Of a DNA stretch of 38,990 nt, positions 13,746 through 23,190 are shown one piece after another. Under the pieces are notes generated by a model. The model had not been told where the DNA came from. It searched no databases and saw only the letters and a program-made list of their open reading frames with translations. Source of the DNA: Desulfobulbaceae bacterium UBA2775. GTDB taxonomy: Bacteria; Desulfobacterota; Desulfobulbia; Desulfobulbales; Desulfocapsaceae. Made by a program: the position numbers and the translations under genes. The stretch is from contig DEIL01000153.1 of the NCBI GenBank assembly GCA_002352445.1, positions 1-38,990 on the forward strand. The letters run 5' to 3'. Within the stretch, counting starts at the first letter, position 1. The number at the start of each line of letters is the position of its first letter.

Positions 13746-15299
13746 ATGATTACAAGAAAATCTGTACTAGGCTGCCTGGTATCATTACTTGTTCTGGCCT
13801 TTACGGTCACACCGGGTTTTGCTGAAAATGTTTTAAGAATCGGAACATTGGGAAGTGATGCAATCTCACTCGACCCTCACATGTCTACAAAAACGCAGGA
13901 TAAAATCATTTTCCCCATGATTTTCAATGGACTTGTACGCTTCAAACCGGGCACAGCTGATCTGAATTCGATTGAACCTGATCTTGCTGAAAGCTGGGAA
14001 GTTTCAGATGATAAACTTGTATGGACCTTTAAATTGCGCCATGGCGTACAATTCCATGATGGCTATGGAGAACTGACTGCCGATGATGTTGTGTTTTCAC
14101 TGAATAAAGCAGCAGAGAAGACAACCTCATCCGCCTACAAAGAGTACAGTGCAGTTAAATCCGTGGAAGCTGTTGACCCCTACACCGTAAAAATAACACT
14201 AAGTGAAAAGGTTCCGTTCTTCCTCGGAGCAGTAATAAATTACCATGGCGGATTCATTCTCTCAAAGAAAGCGTCAGAAAAACTGGGTGACAAGGCCGCT
14301 ATAAATCCTGTTGGCACAGGCCCCTTCGCTTTTGTAAAATATCAGTCAAAACGATTTGTCGAATTAAAGTCTAATGACTCATATTTCCGTGGCAAACCTG
14401 CCATAGATAAAATCACCTATAGATATATGCCGGATGAGGCAACGAGAGAACTTGCCTTTGATAAGGATGAAGTCGATCTGTTTTACGGCAGGCGTGAGGC
14501 CAGGTGGATAAAAAATCAGGAGAAAAAGAAGAATATCGTTGTTGATGTCTTCGGTCTTGGTGAGCTCCGCAATCTCCACCTTAACACTTCGATAAAGCCC
14601 CTTGACGATATTCGTGTAAGGCAGGCCATTGCCCATGCAGTAAGTCGTGAAGGACTCGTTACATTTATAGGCCCGGAAGTTGCTTCCGCCGCCAACTCTG
14701 TTGTACCTGCCGGCTATCTTGGCCATTCAGACAGTGCAATGGTTTATAAACATGACCTTACCAAGGCAAAGGAACTTCTTGCCCAGGCAGGCTTTGCTAA
14801 AGGACTCACATTAAAAGCTGTAATCACCAAAGTTGATTCGCTGCGACTGCCGATGATTGTTGTGCAGGAACAGTTAAGGCTTGCCGGAATCACGCTCGAT
14901 CTTCAGGTTGTTGAACATTCAGCATTCCATAAACTTATCCGCCAGAACCAGAGCAGTCTCGTCCTTTATGGCGCATCCCGTTTTCCTGTGGCTGATGTCT
15001 ACCTGACTCAGTTTTTCCTCTCCAGCAGTATTGTCGGAACACCCACAGGGATCACCAACTTTTCCCACGCCAAAGTAGCTGATGATGACATACTTAAGGC
15101 GAAGACAGAAGTTGACTCAAAAAATCAGCTAGCTTTGTGGGCTGCAGCTCAGGATAAAATTCAAAAAGATGTTTATGCAGTACCTCTTTTCGAACAGTAT
15201 CAGGTCTGGTGTCGCAAGTCCAATCTCGATTATGGATACAAGCTTGAAAACAGCCTGTCAAACGGACCGTTGATAACTGAAAAAACCAGCTTCAAATAG
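13746..15299 (+). CDS. ABC transporter periplasmic substrate-binding protein, family 5 (peptide/opine type)
   Basis: A 517-residue SBP_bac_5 protein. A signal peptide ends near GFA-ENV (residue 26). The family core follows: SLDPHMSTKTQDKIIFPMIF, PDLAESWEVSDDKLVWTFKL, RHGVQFHDG, LTADDVVFSLNKA, NPVGTGPFAFVKY and DDIRVRQAIAHAVSRE. Such proteins deliver di- or oligopeptides, opines, nickel or other small solutes to a DppBCDF-type permease. AAGGAG lies 9 nt before ATG 13746. As the transporter is followed by amine/amino-acid oxidoreductase genes, the likely ligand is a modified amino acid, opine or peptide; the exact substrate cannot be read from sequence. Confidence 0.9.
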   Translation: MITRKSVLGCLVSLLVLAFTVTPGFAENVLRIGTLGSDAISLDPHMSTKTQDKIIFPMIFNGLVRFKPGTADLNSIEPDLAESWEVSDDKLVWTFKLRHGVQFHDGYGELTADDVVFSLNKAAEKTTSSAYKEYSAVKSVEAVDPYTVKITLSEKVPFFLGAVINYHGGFILSKKASEKLGDKAAINPVGTGPFAFVKYQSKRFVELKSNDSYFRGKPAIDKITYRYMPDEATRELAFDKDEVDLFYGRREARWIKNQEKKKNIVVDVFGLGELRNLHLNTSIKPLDDIRVRQAIAHAVSREGLVTFIGPEVASAANSVVPAGYLGHSDSAMVYKHDLTKAKELLAQAGFAKGLTLKAVITKVDSLRLPMIVVQEQLRLAGITLDLQVVEHSAFHKLIRQNQSSLVLYGASRFPVADVYLTQFFLSSSIVGTPTGITNFSHAKVADDDILKAKTEVDSKNQLALWAAAQDKIQKDVYAVPLFEQYQVWCRKSNLDYGYKLENSLSNGPLITEKTSFK

Positions 15300-15317
15300 A
15301 GCAAAAGTCTCCTGCTC

Positions 15318-15345
15318 CGTCATTCCCACATCCGTGGGAATGACG
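15318..15345 (+). repeat. Perfect 11-bp hairpin after the binding-protein gene
   Basis: CGTCATTCCCA (15318-15328) pairs with TGGGAATGACG (15335-15345) across a 6-nt loop, without a T-run. It resembles the widespread 'GTCATTCCC...GGGAATGAC' REP-like intergenic repeats. Placed between the binding-protein and permease genes, it may protect the upstream mRNA end and raise binding protein over permease. Confidence 0.65.
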
Positions 15346-15401
15346 AAAAGTACAAAACCAAAGTATTCTTTCTAAAGGCACTAAGAGCAAAGAGGATTGA
15401 A

Positions 15402-16343
15402 ATGCTACAATACATTATAAAGCGGTTGCTCCTTGCAATACCAATTCTTCTTGCTGTAGTGACCCTGGTCTTTTTTGTGGTGCGCATGGCTCCGGGAGAT
15501 CCGGCTCAAGTGATTCTTGGTGATTCAGCGTCCTACGAATCCCTTACTGCGCTACGTGCCGAGTTAGGTCTTGATCGGCCGGTGATTGTACAGTATGGGG
15601 AGTTCCTTGTCTCTCTTGTGCAGGGAGATCTTGGAGATTCAATCATCAGGAAGCAATCGATAAACAGTATTATTGCAGACGTATTGCCATATACAGTAGA
15701 GCTTACGCTGGCAGGCGTCCTGCTGGGAGTCATTATAGGACTTCCCTTAGGTGTTTTTTCTGCGGTATATCGAAACAGCCTCTGGGATTATATCACCCGC
15801 ATAGGCTCTCTTATCGGCTTGTCTTTCCCCGCCTTTTATTCCGGTATTCTCCTGCTTTTAGCTTTTTCCGTATATCTGGGATGGTTTCCGGTGGTCAGTG
15901 ACCCCGACATGGATAATCTCGGGGAAAGACTGTATATGCTGGTTTTACCCGCCATGAATCTGGGACTGATCATGATGGCCTATGTGGTCAGATCCGCGCG
16001 TTCATCACTTCTGGAAACACTGGGAGAAGACTATATCCGTACGGCAAAGGCCAAAGGTCTGCCGGGATTTATAATCCTCTACAAGCATGGACTGAAGAAC
16101 GCCCTGATTCCAGTCATAACCATTATCGGGCTCTATATAGGTGTACTAGTCGGAAATTCTGTCCTGACAGAGATTGTTTTTAACCGGCCTGGACTTGGTA
16201 AACTGATTCTTTCAGCACTGGATGAGCGTGATTATAACCTTCTGCAGGGACTTATGGTTATTTATGCATTTTTAATCGTGCTTGTTAATCTTGTAACTGA
16301 CCTGACCTACGGCATGGTTGACCCAAGGATACGCAAACAATGA
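15402..16343 (+). CDS. ABC transporter permease, DppB/OppB type
   Basis: A 313-residue inner-membrane permease. It starts with the typical MLQYIIKRLLLAIPILLAVV helix and the conserved RMAPGDPAQVILG segment, has six predicted membrane segments, and carries the coupling (EAA-like) loop DYIRTAKAKGLPGFIILYKH. 'LTEIVFNRPGLGKL' near residue 262 is the usual DppB element. AGAGG lies close to ATG 15402. It overlaps dppC by ATGA. Confidence 0.92.
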   Translation: MLQYIIKRLLLAIPILLAVVTLVFFVVRMAPGDPAQVILGDSASYESLTALRAELGLDRPVIVQYGEFLVSLVQGDLGDSIIRKQSINSIIADVLPYTVELTLAGVLLGVIIGLPLGVFSAVYRNSLWDYITRIGSLIGLSFPAFYSGILLLLAFSVYLGWFPVVSDPDMDNLGERLYMLVLPAMNLGLIMMAYVVRSARSSLLETLGEDYIRTAKAKGLPGFIILYKHGLKNALIPVITIIGLYIGVLVGNSVLTEIVFNRPGLGKLILSALDERDYNLLQGLMVIYAFLIVLVNLVTDLTYGMVDPRIRKQ

Positions 16344-17206
16344 ATACCATAGCTCGTTTTAAACATCTTGGAACTGAAACATATCATGTTTTTAACCGCA
16401 ATAAAACCTCATGGGTCGGACTGCTGTTACTGACAATTCTGGTTCTGCTTGCTGTCCTTGCCCCTGTCATAGCCCCCTATGACCCCGTGGAACAACACAT
16501 TATTCAACGATTGGAACCACCTTCGTCTCAATTTCTGCTGGGCACTGATTATTATGGCAGGGATGTGCTCTCACGAATTATCTGGGGCTGCAGGGTTTCA
16601 TTTATTATTGGCTCTGTTTCGGTGGCCTTTGCCATGTTTTTCGGTACTATACTAGGATCAATGGCAGGATACAAAGGCGGCTATTTTGATAGTTTTGTCA
16701 TGGGGGTCATGGATGTATTGATGTCAATTCCAACTCTGCTTATGGGACTTCTCATTGTTGCCATCCTTGGGCCCAGCCAGACAAATTTGATTATTGCCCT
16801 TGCCCTGACCATGGTTCCGCGGTTTGCCCGTATTGCCCGGGCACCAACAATCGCCGCCAAAAACAAGGTATATGTCGAGGCCTGCCAGGCAATGGGATTT
16901 TCCGATATACGCATCCTGGTAGTACATATTTTCCCTAACATTTTAGGGGAACTGATGGTTATGGGATCCATGTGGATGGCAACCGCGGTAAGAACGGAAG
17001 CTGCCCTCAGTTTCATCGGTCTGGGGGTAAATCCTCCCACAGCAACGCTTGGAGGCATGATTCGGGAAGGCTTTAAGGATATCATGTCCGCCCCCTGGGC
17101 CTCTCTGTATCCAGGGCTTGTTATTCTTTTGATCGTATTTGCTGCCAACCTCCTGGGCGACGGCTTGCGTGATGCCCTTGACCCCAAATTAAGAAATGAG
17201 AAATAA
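16340..17206 (+). CDS. ABC transporter permease, DppC/OppC type
   Basis: A 288-residue permease partner of the preceding protein. It shows APYDPVEQHI, the LGTDYYGRDVLSRIIWGCRV motif, the coupling loop VYVEACQAMGFSDIRILVVH and the C-terminal NLLGDGLRDALDPKLRN signature of DppC. It starts at ATG 16340 within the dppB stop. Confidence 0.93.
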   Translation: MNTIARFKHLGTETYHVFNRNKTSWVGLLLLTILVLLAVLAPVIAPYDPVEQHIIQRLEPPSSQFLLGTDYYGRDVLSRIIWGCRVSFIIGSVSVAFAMFFGTILGSMAGYKGGYFDSFVMGVMDVLMSIPTLLMGLLIVAILGPSQTNLIIALALTMVPRFARIARAPTIAAKNKVYVEACQAMGFSDIRILVVHIFPNILGELMVMGSMWMATAVRTEAALSFIGLGVNPPTATLGGMIREGFKDIMSAPWASLYPGLVILLIVFAANLLGDGLRDALDPKLRNEK

Positions 17207-17216
17207 GGGTACCTCC

Positions 17217-18188
17217 ATGAAGTATATTCTGGAAGTTAAAAATTTAAGTACTGCCTTTAAATTGCAGTCTGGTTGGTACAGAGCTACCACTGATATTTCA
17301 TTCGTCCTAAAGCCAAATGAAACCCTGGCAGTAGTCGGGGAATCCGGGTGCGGTAAAAGTGTTACGGCTTTTTCTCTTATGGGTTTACTGCCTGAACACG
17401 GCAGCAGAATCGATAGCGGCAGCGCTCTTTTCAAAGGCGAAGACCTACTGACCATGCCAAAAGAGAAGCTCAGAAAAATAAGGGGCAGTGCCATGACCAT
17501 GATTTTTCAAGAGCCGATGACTTCATTAAACCCGGTTTTGACGGTGGGCAGCCAGATAGCAGAGGCTGTTTTCTATCATATGAATGTCGGTAAGGCTGCA
17601 GCCAGAAAACGGGCTCTGGAACTTATGGATATGGTTAAAATCCCTGATCCTGGAAACCGCTATAACGATTACCCCCACCACCTGTCAGGTGGAATGTGCC
17701 AGCGTATTATGATTGCCATGTCGCTGGCATGTGAACCGGATCTTGTCTTTGCAGATGAACCCACAACTGCTCTGGATGTAACCATCCAGGCTCAGATGAT
17801 CTATCTTTTGCATGAGCTGAAAGAAAAACAGCAGATGTCCATGGTTTTCATCACCCATGACCTCGGGGTTGTTGCCCATGTAGCAGACCGTGTAGCCGTC
17901 ATGTATGCAGGAAACATTGTAGAAACAGCACCGGTAGCCGATCTTTTTGCAGATCCCCGTCATCCTTACACCAAGGCTCTTTTAAAATCCATACCCCGTC
18001 TCGACAAAGACAACAAGGACATCTTACCCATCCAGGGAATGGTGCCGTCCATAGATAACATGCCGGAGGGATGCCGTTTTTACAGCCGCTGCGAAAAAAA
18101 AGAACAATGTCGGCCTGATAAATTTCCCCAACTCTTACCGATAGATAACAACCCGAATCATCTGGTTCGTTGTCTGTTATGTGAATAA
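17217..18188 (+). CDS. ABC transporter ATPase, DppD/OppD type
   Basis: A 323-residue ATPase: Walker A GESGCGKS near residue 39, Q-loop FQEPMTSLNPV, signature LSGGMCQRIMIA, Walker B LVFADEPTTALD and H-loop FITHDLG. The C-terminal peptide-transporter extension (PEGCRFYSRCEKKEQCRPDK) has the Cys pattern of the oligo_HPY domain. ATG 17217 gives a protein starting at the nucleotide-binding domain; an upstream ATG at 17196 overlaps dppC and would add seven residues. Confidence 0.92.
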   Translation: MKYILEVKNLSTAFKLQSGWYRATTDISFVLKPNETLAVVGESGCGKSVTAFSLMGLLPEHGSRIDSGSALFKGEDLLTMPKEKLRKIRGSAMTMIFQEPMTSLNPVLTVGSQIAEAVFYHMNVGKAAARKRALELMDMVKIPDPGNRYNDYPHHLSGGMCQRIMIAMSLACEPDLVFADEPTTALDVTIQAQMIYLLHELKEKQQMSMVFITHDLGVVAHVADRVAVMYAGNIVETAPVADLFADPRHPYTKALLKSIPRLDKDNKDILPIQGMVPSIDNMPEGCRFYSRCEKKEQCRPDKFPQLLPIDNNPNHLVRCLLCE

Positions 18189-18198
18189 AGGTTTTGCA

Positions 18199-19179
18199 AT
18201 GAATACTTCAACAGAACAACCACTGCTGACAGTCAACCATCTTACCAAGCACTTTTTTATAAAACGGGGTTTCCCGAAAAGTGTGAGCTATACGGTTAAA
18301 GCTGTAGATGACGTCTCCTTTCATGTTAACAGGAAAGAAGCCTTCGGTCTTGCAGGTGAATCAGGCTGCGGGAAAAGCACCGTTGGCAGATGTGTTCTTC
18401 GTCTGATCGAGCCGGACTCAGGTCAGGTTTTTCTGCAGGAGAAGGACATAACCAGCTTAAATGATCAAGAGCTCAGATCCACACGAAAAAAGATGCAGAT
18501 CATTTTCCAGGATCCCTACTCATCGCTAAATCCCAGAAGAACCATCGGCCAGACCCTGGAAGAACCGATGAGAGTCCATAAACTCTGCGATCATGATGAA
18601 ATACGAAATATTGTAGTAGACCTCCTGGAAAATGTAGGTTTATCACCTGGTGTAATTGATAAATACCCCCATGAATTCTCAGGAGGGCAACGGCAGAGAG
18701 TCGGCATTGCCAGGGCACTGTTATTTAACCCTGAACTGATCGTTGCGGATGAGGCTGTATCTGCACTGGATGTCTCCATCCAGATGCAGATTCTACAGCT
18801 CCTTCAGGATTTAAAAGAGAAACTCTCCTTAAGTTATCTGTTTATATCCCACGATCTTGCCGTGGTCAGGTATTTCTGCCAACGGGTCGCAATTATGTAT
18901 CTGGGTAAATTTGTGGAACTTGGAACCGTCACCCAAATTTTTGATGAGCCCCTGCATCCCTACACCTTAACATTACGTAATGCATCTCCCATTCCTGACC
19001 CAAGTATCAAGCAAGCATTTGCCCAACTAAAAGGTGAAGTTCCCTCCCCGATTTCTCCCCCACAGGGGTGTCATTTTCATCCCCGCTGTGCAAAAGCTAA
19101 AGATATCTGCTCTAGAGAATACCCCAAATGGACTGAACTTGACCAGGGAAGAGGTGTCGCATGTCATTTGTATAGTTAG
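18199..19179 (+). CDS. ABC transporter ATPase, DppF/OppF type
   Basis: A 326-residue ATPase: Walker A GESGCGKST, Q-loop FQDPYSSLNPR, signature FSGGQRQRVGIARAL, Walker B LIVADEAVSALD and H-loop ISHDLAV, then the C-terminal HPRCAKAKDIC cysteine pattern. Walker B reads DEA where the family normally has DEP; the catalytic Glu is retained. AAAGG is 7 nt before ATG 18199; an upstream GTG at 18181 overlaps dppD and is less likely. Confidence 0.92.
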   Translation: MNTSTEQPLLTVNHLTKHFFIKRGFPKSVSYTVKAVDDVSFHVNRKEAFGLAGESGCGKSTVGRCVLRLIEPDSGQVFLQEKDITSLNDQELRSTRKKMQIIFQDPYSSLNPRRTIGQTLEEPMRVHKLCDHDEIRNIVVDLLENVGLSPGVIDKYPHEFSGGQRQRVGIARALLFNPELIVADEAVSALDVSIQMQILQLLQDLKEKLSLSYLFISHDLAVVRYFCQRVAIMYLGKFVELGTVTQIFDEPLHPYTLTLRNASPIPDPSIKQAFAQLKGEVPSPISPPQGCHFHPRCAKAKDICSREYPKWTELDQGRGVACHLYS

Positions 19180-19194
19180 TGGAGGACGCGTTAC

Positions 19195-20319
19195 TTGGAA
19201 GATCACAACAGGTATGATGTCTGTGTCATTGGTGGCGGCCTCATGGGCTCAGCGGTAGCACTCGGGCTTGTAAGATCCGGTGCAAGAGTGCTGATGGTTG
19301 ATAAAACCAATAGACTCCATACAGCATCAAAGGCAAATTTTGGCCTTGTCTGGTCTCAATCCAAGGGTGCAGGTAACAGGGGCTACAGCAGATTTTCAGA
19401 AAAAGCTGTCCTGGAGTTTACCGATTTTACCGGCTGGCTTGAGGAAGAGAGCGGCATCGATATTGAACTTCGTCTTGGTGCCGGCTTAATCCTCTGTCTC
19501 GGTGACCAGGAGCTTTCCATGCGAACCGAATCAATTAGAAAAATGCAGCATGAGGCTGAACTTCATGGTGAAAAACATCCTTCACAGATGGTTGACCGGG
19601 AAGATGTTCAGGGACTTGTGGGAAAAGTCGCGCTGGGAGAGGAAGTATCAGGCGGCTCATTCAGTTCCATTGATGGTGATATAAATCCCCTGTTGTTGTT
19701 AAAAGCGATGCGCAGGGTTTTCATTAAACGGGGAGGTATCTTCATAAATGGATGTGCGGTGAAAGGCATTGAAAAGCTTGACGAGAACTACCACCTTGAA
19801 ACATCGTCCGGGAAAATTGAAGTTCCAAGAATTGTGTTGGCTGCCGGTTTTGGAAACATCCCTCTGCTTGCCATGATGGGGAGAAAACTGCCACTGGTAG
19901 CCGAAAAAGGACAACTCCTGGTAACCGAAAGAGTCAAGCCCTTCCTCTCCTTTCCTTTCAGTAGTCTCCGCCAGACCGGATGTGGCAGCGTCATGATCGG
20001 CTATACTCAGGAAAACACAGGTTTTGAGATTGGTACAACAGTCTCCGCGGCAGTTGGACTTGCCAAAAGAGCTATCAAGATCTTTCCCGGCCTCCGTCAC
20101 GTAAGAGTCGTTCGTTCATGGGCAAGCCTGAGAATCCTGACAGAGGACGGGCTGCCCATATATGATGAAATTAATGACTATCCCGACAGCTATGTCCTGG
20201 CCACTCACAGCTGTGTCACTCTTGCATCGCTCCATATGTCTCTTTTACCGTCATGGATACTGGGTGGCAAAAGACCCGATATTATCAGAAAGTTCAAATT
20301 AGAGAGATTCAATGTTTAA
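19195..20319 (+). CDS. FAD-dependent DAO-family oxidoreductase, first subunit
   Basis: A 374-residue D-amino-acid/glycine oxidase-like flavoprotein. The N-terminal VCVIGGGLMGSAVALGLVRS is the FAD dinucleotide-binding fold, NFGLVWSQSKGAG matches the DAO family seen in HcnC and opine oxidase subunits, and RSWASLRILTEDGLPIYDEI is the C-terminal FAD contact. Start is TTG 19195: GGAGGA lies 8 nt upstream, and no ATG fits the fold start. It follows dppF by 15 nt and overlaps the next gene by 8 nt. Substrate is likely a secondary or D-amino acid or opine; inference from family and context. Confidence 0.85.
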   Translation: MEDHNRYDVCVIGGGLMGSAVALGLVRSGARVLMVDKTNRLHTASKANFGLVWSQSKGAGNRGYSRFSEKAVLEFTDFTGWLEEESGIDIELRLGAGLILCLGDQELSMRTESIRKMQHEAELHGEKHPSQMVDREDVQGLVGKVALGEEVSGGSFSSIDGDINPLLLLKAMRRVFIKRGGIFINGCAVKGIEKLDENYHLETSSGKIEVPRIVLAAGFGNIPLLAMMGRKLPLVAEKGQLLVTERVKPFLSFPFSSLRQTGCGSVMIGYTQENTGFEIGTTVSAAVGLAKRAIKIFPGLRHVRVVRSWASLRILTEDGLPIYDEINDYPDSYVLATHSCVTLASLHMSLLPSWILGGKRPDIIRKFKLERFNV

Positions 20320-20611
20320 ACATTACAGCCAACAAATTGATAAAACGGTAACCATTGAGTTTGAGGGAACTCTCCTCACCGTGCCGGATACTATCACTGT
20401 TGCAGCCGCCGTCATTGGCCCAGCCGGACAGAAACATACACGCCTGTCTCCTGTAAATGGTAAAAAAAGGGCACCATACTGCTTCATGGGTGTCTGCCAT
20501 GAATGTCTTATGGAGATAGACGGTATTCCTGATCAGCAGGCATGCATCATTGAAGTTAAAGAAGGCATGAAGATAAGACGACAAGCCAGCCTGGCTGGGG
20601 ATGGAGAATAA
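20312..20611 (+). CDS. Small 2Fe-2S subunit, HcnA/OoxA-N type
   Basis: A 99-residue ferredoxin-like protein. Cys57, Cys62, Cys65 and Cys78 (PYCFMGVCHECLMEIDGIPD then QQAC) form the plant-type 2Fe-2S pattern C-x4-C-x2-C-x12-C. This small iron-sulfur subunit is typical of HcnABC-type, opine and sarcosine-like dehydrogenase complexes, where it passes electrons from flavin. ATG 20312 overlaps the DAO gene, and TAA overlaps the next ATG by one base. Confidence 0.9.
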   Translation: MFKHYSQQIDKTVTIEFEGTLLTVPDTITVAAAVIGPAGQKHTRLSPVNGKKRAPYCFMGVCHECLMEIDGIPDQQACIIEVKEGMKIRRQASLAGDGE

Positions 20612-22008
20612 TGGATAGAGTCAGAGACATCATAATTATTGGTGCAGGACCTGCCGGACTTTCCGCTGCCGTCACCGCTTCTGGTTATGGACTTGATGTT
20701 CTTGTTCTGGATGAACAGCCATCTCCTGGCGGTCAGCTCTACAGAAATATTGAAAGAGCAGACCAGGATACCCTTAAAATCCTGGGCCCAGACTATAGCA
20801 AAGGACTGGCTCTGGTTGAAAAATTCAGAAAGAGTGCTGCAGAGTATATCGGCAACGCAATTGTCTGGCGAATTGACCCAGGCTCCAATGTTTGTTTTTC
20901 AACTGATAGCCAGTCAATGGAGATCAGCGGAAAAAATATCATAATTGCAATAGGTGCCAAGGAAAGGCCTGTTCCATTTTCCAGCTGGACTCTTCCGGGT
21001 GTTATGGGAGCAGGAGCTGTGGATGCCAATTTCAAAAGTTCCGGTACAATCCCCGATGGACCTGTAGTGCTTGCAGGCAGCGGTCCCCTGCTTCTTTCCG
21101 TTGTGGGACATATGGTGAGCCTTGGGGTTGAAATCAGTGCTGTTCTGGACACTACCCCCCGTGGAAATATCCTCTCCGCCCTGCCTCTTCTTCCGGGAGC
21201 ATTGCGGCGCACGGATTATCTTCTAAAGGGAGTAGGTATGCTCCTGAATCTAAAGCGTTCAGGCATCAACTACTTCAAAAACATTACTGACTATAAAGCG
21301 AATGGAAAAGACTGGTTGGAAAGTGTTTCATTTAAAACAAAAAATGGCTCTCAGCACATTGATGCAGAACTACTCCTTGTACATGAAGGAATTGTGCCTC
21401 GATGTGATTTCACCCAGCAAATTGGCCTGAAACATCTGTGGGATCCTGTCCAGCGCTACTGGTATCCGGAAACCAATGTGTTTGGTGGAACCGGCATGAA
21501 TGGTATCTATGTAGCAGGCGATGGTGCATTTGTCCATGGCGGTATACCGGCCACATTCAAGGGTTCTCTTACCGCACTGGACATTGCAGGGAGGCTGAAT
21601 GCCCTCTCATCGGCCGAAAAAACAGATGATGTGGTAAAGACAGTAAAAAAATTATCATCCGAACTTGCTCCCCGGCCCTTTGTAGATGCTCTTTATAAAC
21701 CACGCATGGATCTCTATAACATAAATGATGAAACCCTTGTCTGCCGCTGTGAAGAGGTAACCGCAGGCAGTATTCGCCAGGCAATCCTCGAAGGCTGTCA
21801 AGAACCCAATGAGATAAAGACAATTACAAGATGCGGTATGGGCCACTGCCAGGGCAGAATGTGTGGAATTGCCCTTGCAGAAATTATTGCTGAAAATTTG
21901 GAGCTCGACCCCGGTGATCTCAGGCCGTTAAACATCAGACCTCCAGTACGGAATATTTCCCTTTCTGAGCTTTCCAGGGTTACACTTTTGGAGGCTGCAA
22001 CGCCATGA
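20611..22008 (+). CDS. FAD/NAD-type oxidoreductase with BFD-like iron-sulfur tail, HcnB type
   Basis: A 465-residue flavoprotein. It opens with IIIGAGPAGLSAAVTASGYG and the DEQPSPGGQLYR element, has a second dinucleotide fold near GPVVLAGSGPLLLSVVGHMV, and an IYVAGDGAFVHGG FAD motif. The C-terminal segment from about residue 377 has five cysteines (CRCEEV ... CGMGHCQGRMC) of a BFD-like [2Fe-2S]-binding domain. These are the features of HcnB and of opine oxidase subunit A. It pairs with the small Fe-S and DAO proteins around it. ATGA-overlap with the next gene indicates fixed stoichiometry. Confidence 0.9.
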   Translation: MDRVRDIIIIGAGPAGLSAAVTASGYGLDVLVLDEQPSPGGQLYRNIERADQDTLKILGPDYSKGLALVEKFRKSAAEYIGNAIVWRIDPGSNVCFSTDSQSMEISGKNIIIAIGAKERPVPFSSWTLPGVMGAGAVDANFKSSGTIPDGPVVLAGSGPLLLSVVGHMVSLGVEISAVLDTTPRGNILSALPLLPGALRRTDYLLKGVGMLLNLKRSGINYFKNITDYKANGKDWLESVSFKTKNGSQHIDAELLLVHEGIVPRCDFTQQIGLKHLWDPVQRYWYPETNVFGGTGMNGIYVAGDGAFVHGGIPATFKGSLTALDIAGRLNALSSAEKTDDVVKTVKKLSSELAPRPFVDALYKPRMDLYNINDETLVCRCEEVTAGSIRQAILEGCQEPNEIKTITRCGMGHCQGRMCGIALAEIIAENLELDPGDLRPLNIRPPVRNISLSELSRVTLLEAATP

Positions 22009-23135
22009 ACAACGTAAAGAGTGCGGATATCATAATTGTTGGTGCAGGATTGATGGGAGCTTCAATAGCCCTTTTTCTCTCAAGAGCGGGGAAAAAAGTC
22101 TTCCTGCTGGAAAAAGAGATCAGCCCATGTCATGCTTCGGCCGTTAATGCCGGCGGTTTACGTCGCCTGAACAGGGCCCTGGAGGAAATTCCGATTTCCG
22201 TTGCGGCAATGGAGATGTGGCCGCAATTACCGGAAATTGTTGGTAGTGACTGCGGGTTCCAGCCTGTAGGGCAGGTGCGCATTGCTCCCGATGAAAAGAG
22301 TATGGCACTGTTTAAAAAAAGAGTCGAAGAAGTTGAAGCGCTGGGATTCTTTCATGAAGAACTTATCAGTAGTGTAGAAATCAAACAGCTTGTCCCGGCA
22401 TATACAGGCAGTTGCAAAGGCGGAATTGTTACCAGATCAGATGGACATGCACTGCCGGCCCAGGCGTTAAGGGCTTTTTTCAATACAGCCTGTTCAGCCG
22501 GCACCGAGCCATTCACACGATGCAAGGTAGTAGATATTTCACGTGGAAAAGAAGGCTTTACTGTAGTTGCGGAGGATGGCCGTCTCTTTACATCAGAGGT
22601 TGTGATTAATTGTGCCGGAGCGTGGGGGAAAAACATTGCCGCACTCTTAGATGACCAACTGCCCATTGAACCTGTTGCCCTTTCAATGATGGTAACAGCC
22701 CGCATGAAACGATTTATACATCCTGTTATAGGTGTACATGGCCGTAAACTCTCTTTTAAGCAGATGGCCAATGGCACTGTTGTCATCGGGGGGGCACACA
22801 AAGCTTTTTTAGATAAGGAAAAAGAAAAAACTACCATCAATATTTCTGAAGTGAAGAAAAGCGCTGAAACCGTTATGAAATATTTCCCGATAATGGAAAA
22901 GGCCTCAATTGTACGATGCTGGGCCGGAATAGAAGGCGTTACGAGTGATGGTCTACCGGTTATTGATCAATCTCAAATCACTCCCGGCCTTTTCCATGTA
23001 TGCGGGTTTTCCGCCCATGGCTTTCAACTGTCTCCAATGATCGGTCGGCTTGTATCCTCGCTGGTACTTGGCAAAAAACCTGAGTTATCTCTTGATGCAT
23101 TTTCAATGAATCGCTTTAACAGGCATGAACAATGA
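22005..23135 (+). CDS. FAD-dependent DAO-family oxidoreductase, second subunit (HcnC type)
   Basis: A 376-residue DAO-fold flavoprotein: IIIVGAGLMGASIALFLSRA at the N-terminus, SAVNAGGLRRLNR in the FAD region, VVINCAGAWGKNIAALL, and RCWAGIEGVTSDGLPVIDQS with GFSAHGFQLSP near the C-terminus. In HcnABC and opine oxidases this subunit oxidises the amine carbon. It is clearly different from the first DAO protein at 19195, so the cluster carries two catalytic-type subunits. Start ATG 22005 overlaps hcnB-like TGA. Confidence 0.88.
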   Translation: MNNVKSADIIIVGAGLMGASIALFLSRAGKKVFLLEKEISPCHASAVNAGGLRRLNRALEEIPISVAAMEMWPQLPEIVGSDCGFQPVGQVRIAPDEKSMALFKKRVEEVEALGFFHEELISSVEIKQLVPAYTGSCKGGIVTRSDGHALPAQALRAFFNTACSAGTEPFTRCKVVDISRGKEGFTVVAEDGRLFTSEVVINCAGAWGKNIAALLDDQLPIEPVALSMMVTARMKRFIHPVIGVHGRKLSFKQMANGTVVIGGAHKAFLDKEKEKTTINISEVKKSAETVMKYFPIMEKASIVRCWAGIEGVTSDGLPVIDQSQITPGLFHVCGFSAHGFQLSPMIGRLVSSLVLGKKPELSLDAFSMNRFNRHEQ

Positions 23136-23190
23136 CAACCACCCAGCCCAAAGACTAACTTGTAGAGAATATTTGATAGAAGGAGAGAGT